From CAYUCY01 sp964443525 (GTDB lineage Bacteria; Pseudomonadota; Alphaproteobacteria; Caedimonadales; Caedimonadaceae): a stretch of 13,980 nt of DNA. This document shows, piece after piece, positions 13,957 to 13,980 of this stretch. Numbering within the stretch: position 1 is the first letter of the stretch; each line of letters starts with the position of its first letter. Under the pieces are notes generated by a model, which was given only the letters and a program-made list of their open reading frames with translations, was not told the origin of the DNA and did not search any database. Made by a program: the position numbers and the translations under genes. The DNA is taken from NCBI GenBank assembly GCA_964443525.1, contig CAYUCY010000042.1, forward strand, positions 1-13,980, in the 5' to 3' direction.

Positions 13957-13980
13957 TCAAGGGGGGGTTTTTGTGTGCGG

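Overview
The window looks like a fragment of an alphaproteobacterial chromosome. This is an inference from gene content and gene order, with no database search behind it. Supporting signs are a small zinc-ribbon protein of the FYDLN/TIGR02300 type beside cmk and rpsA, an S1 ribosomal protein with the alphaproteobacterial-style tail, a DciA (DUF721) gene back to back with mutY, and a tkt-gap pair. Base composition is moderate and intergenic spaces are short. Order-level placement cannot be read from this sequence. A run of ten Ns at 11256-11265 shows that this is a scaffold, so order across that point is only as good as the scaffolding.

Left part (1-3417): a sugar or surface-glycan cassette. 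On the + strand are the tail of a DegT/DnrJ/EryC1 aminotransferase, a WbqC-family protein and a PhyH-type Fe(II)/2-oxoglutarate oxygenase, with successive genes overlapping. The oxygenase contains a perfect 141-bp in-frame tandem duplication. Facing them on the - strand are a NeuD/PglD-type left-handed beta-helix acyltransferase and a five-bladed beta-propeller protein related to glycosidases. The last genes of the two units overlap tail to tail.

Middle part (3471-9236): core information processing and metabolism. dciA (replicative helicase loading) and mutY (A:G mismatch repair) diverge from almost the same point. rpsA and cmk follow on the - strand, and the FYDLN gene diverges from cmk. aroA, which often accompanies these genes in alphaproteobacteria, is not here. 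Strong hairpins separate mutY from rpsA and the FYDLN gene from gap.

Central carbon unit (8229-11245): tkt and gap are co-directional on the - strand and only 2 nt apart, so they are almost certainly co-transcribed and translationally coupled. Upstream of tkt lies the N gap, and beyond it a truncated N-terminal coding start and a tRNA-Thr(CGU).

Right part (11680-13980): envelope-associated genes. These are an unrecognised secreted protein, a SlyB/17-kDa-antigen-like glycine-zipper lipoprotein, a second small lipoprotein, and the C-terminal half of an EamA/DMT permease whose reading frame is broken near the window edge. A long imperfect palindrome of about 73 nt lies between the two convergent lipoprotein genes.

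The best candidate for unusual biology is the glycan cassette together with its duplicated oxygenase. No CRISPR array, transposase or integrase is visible.
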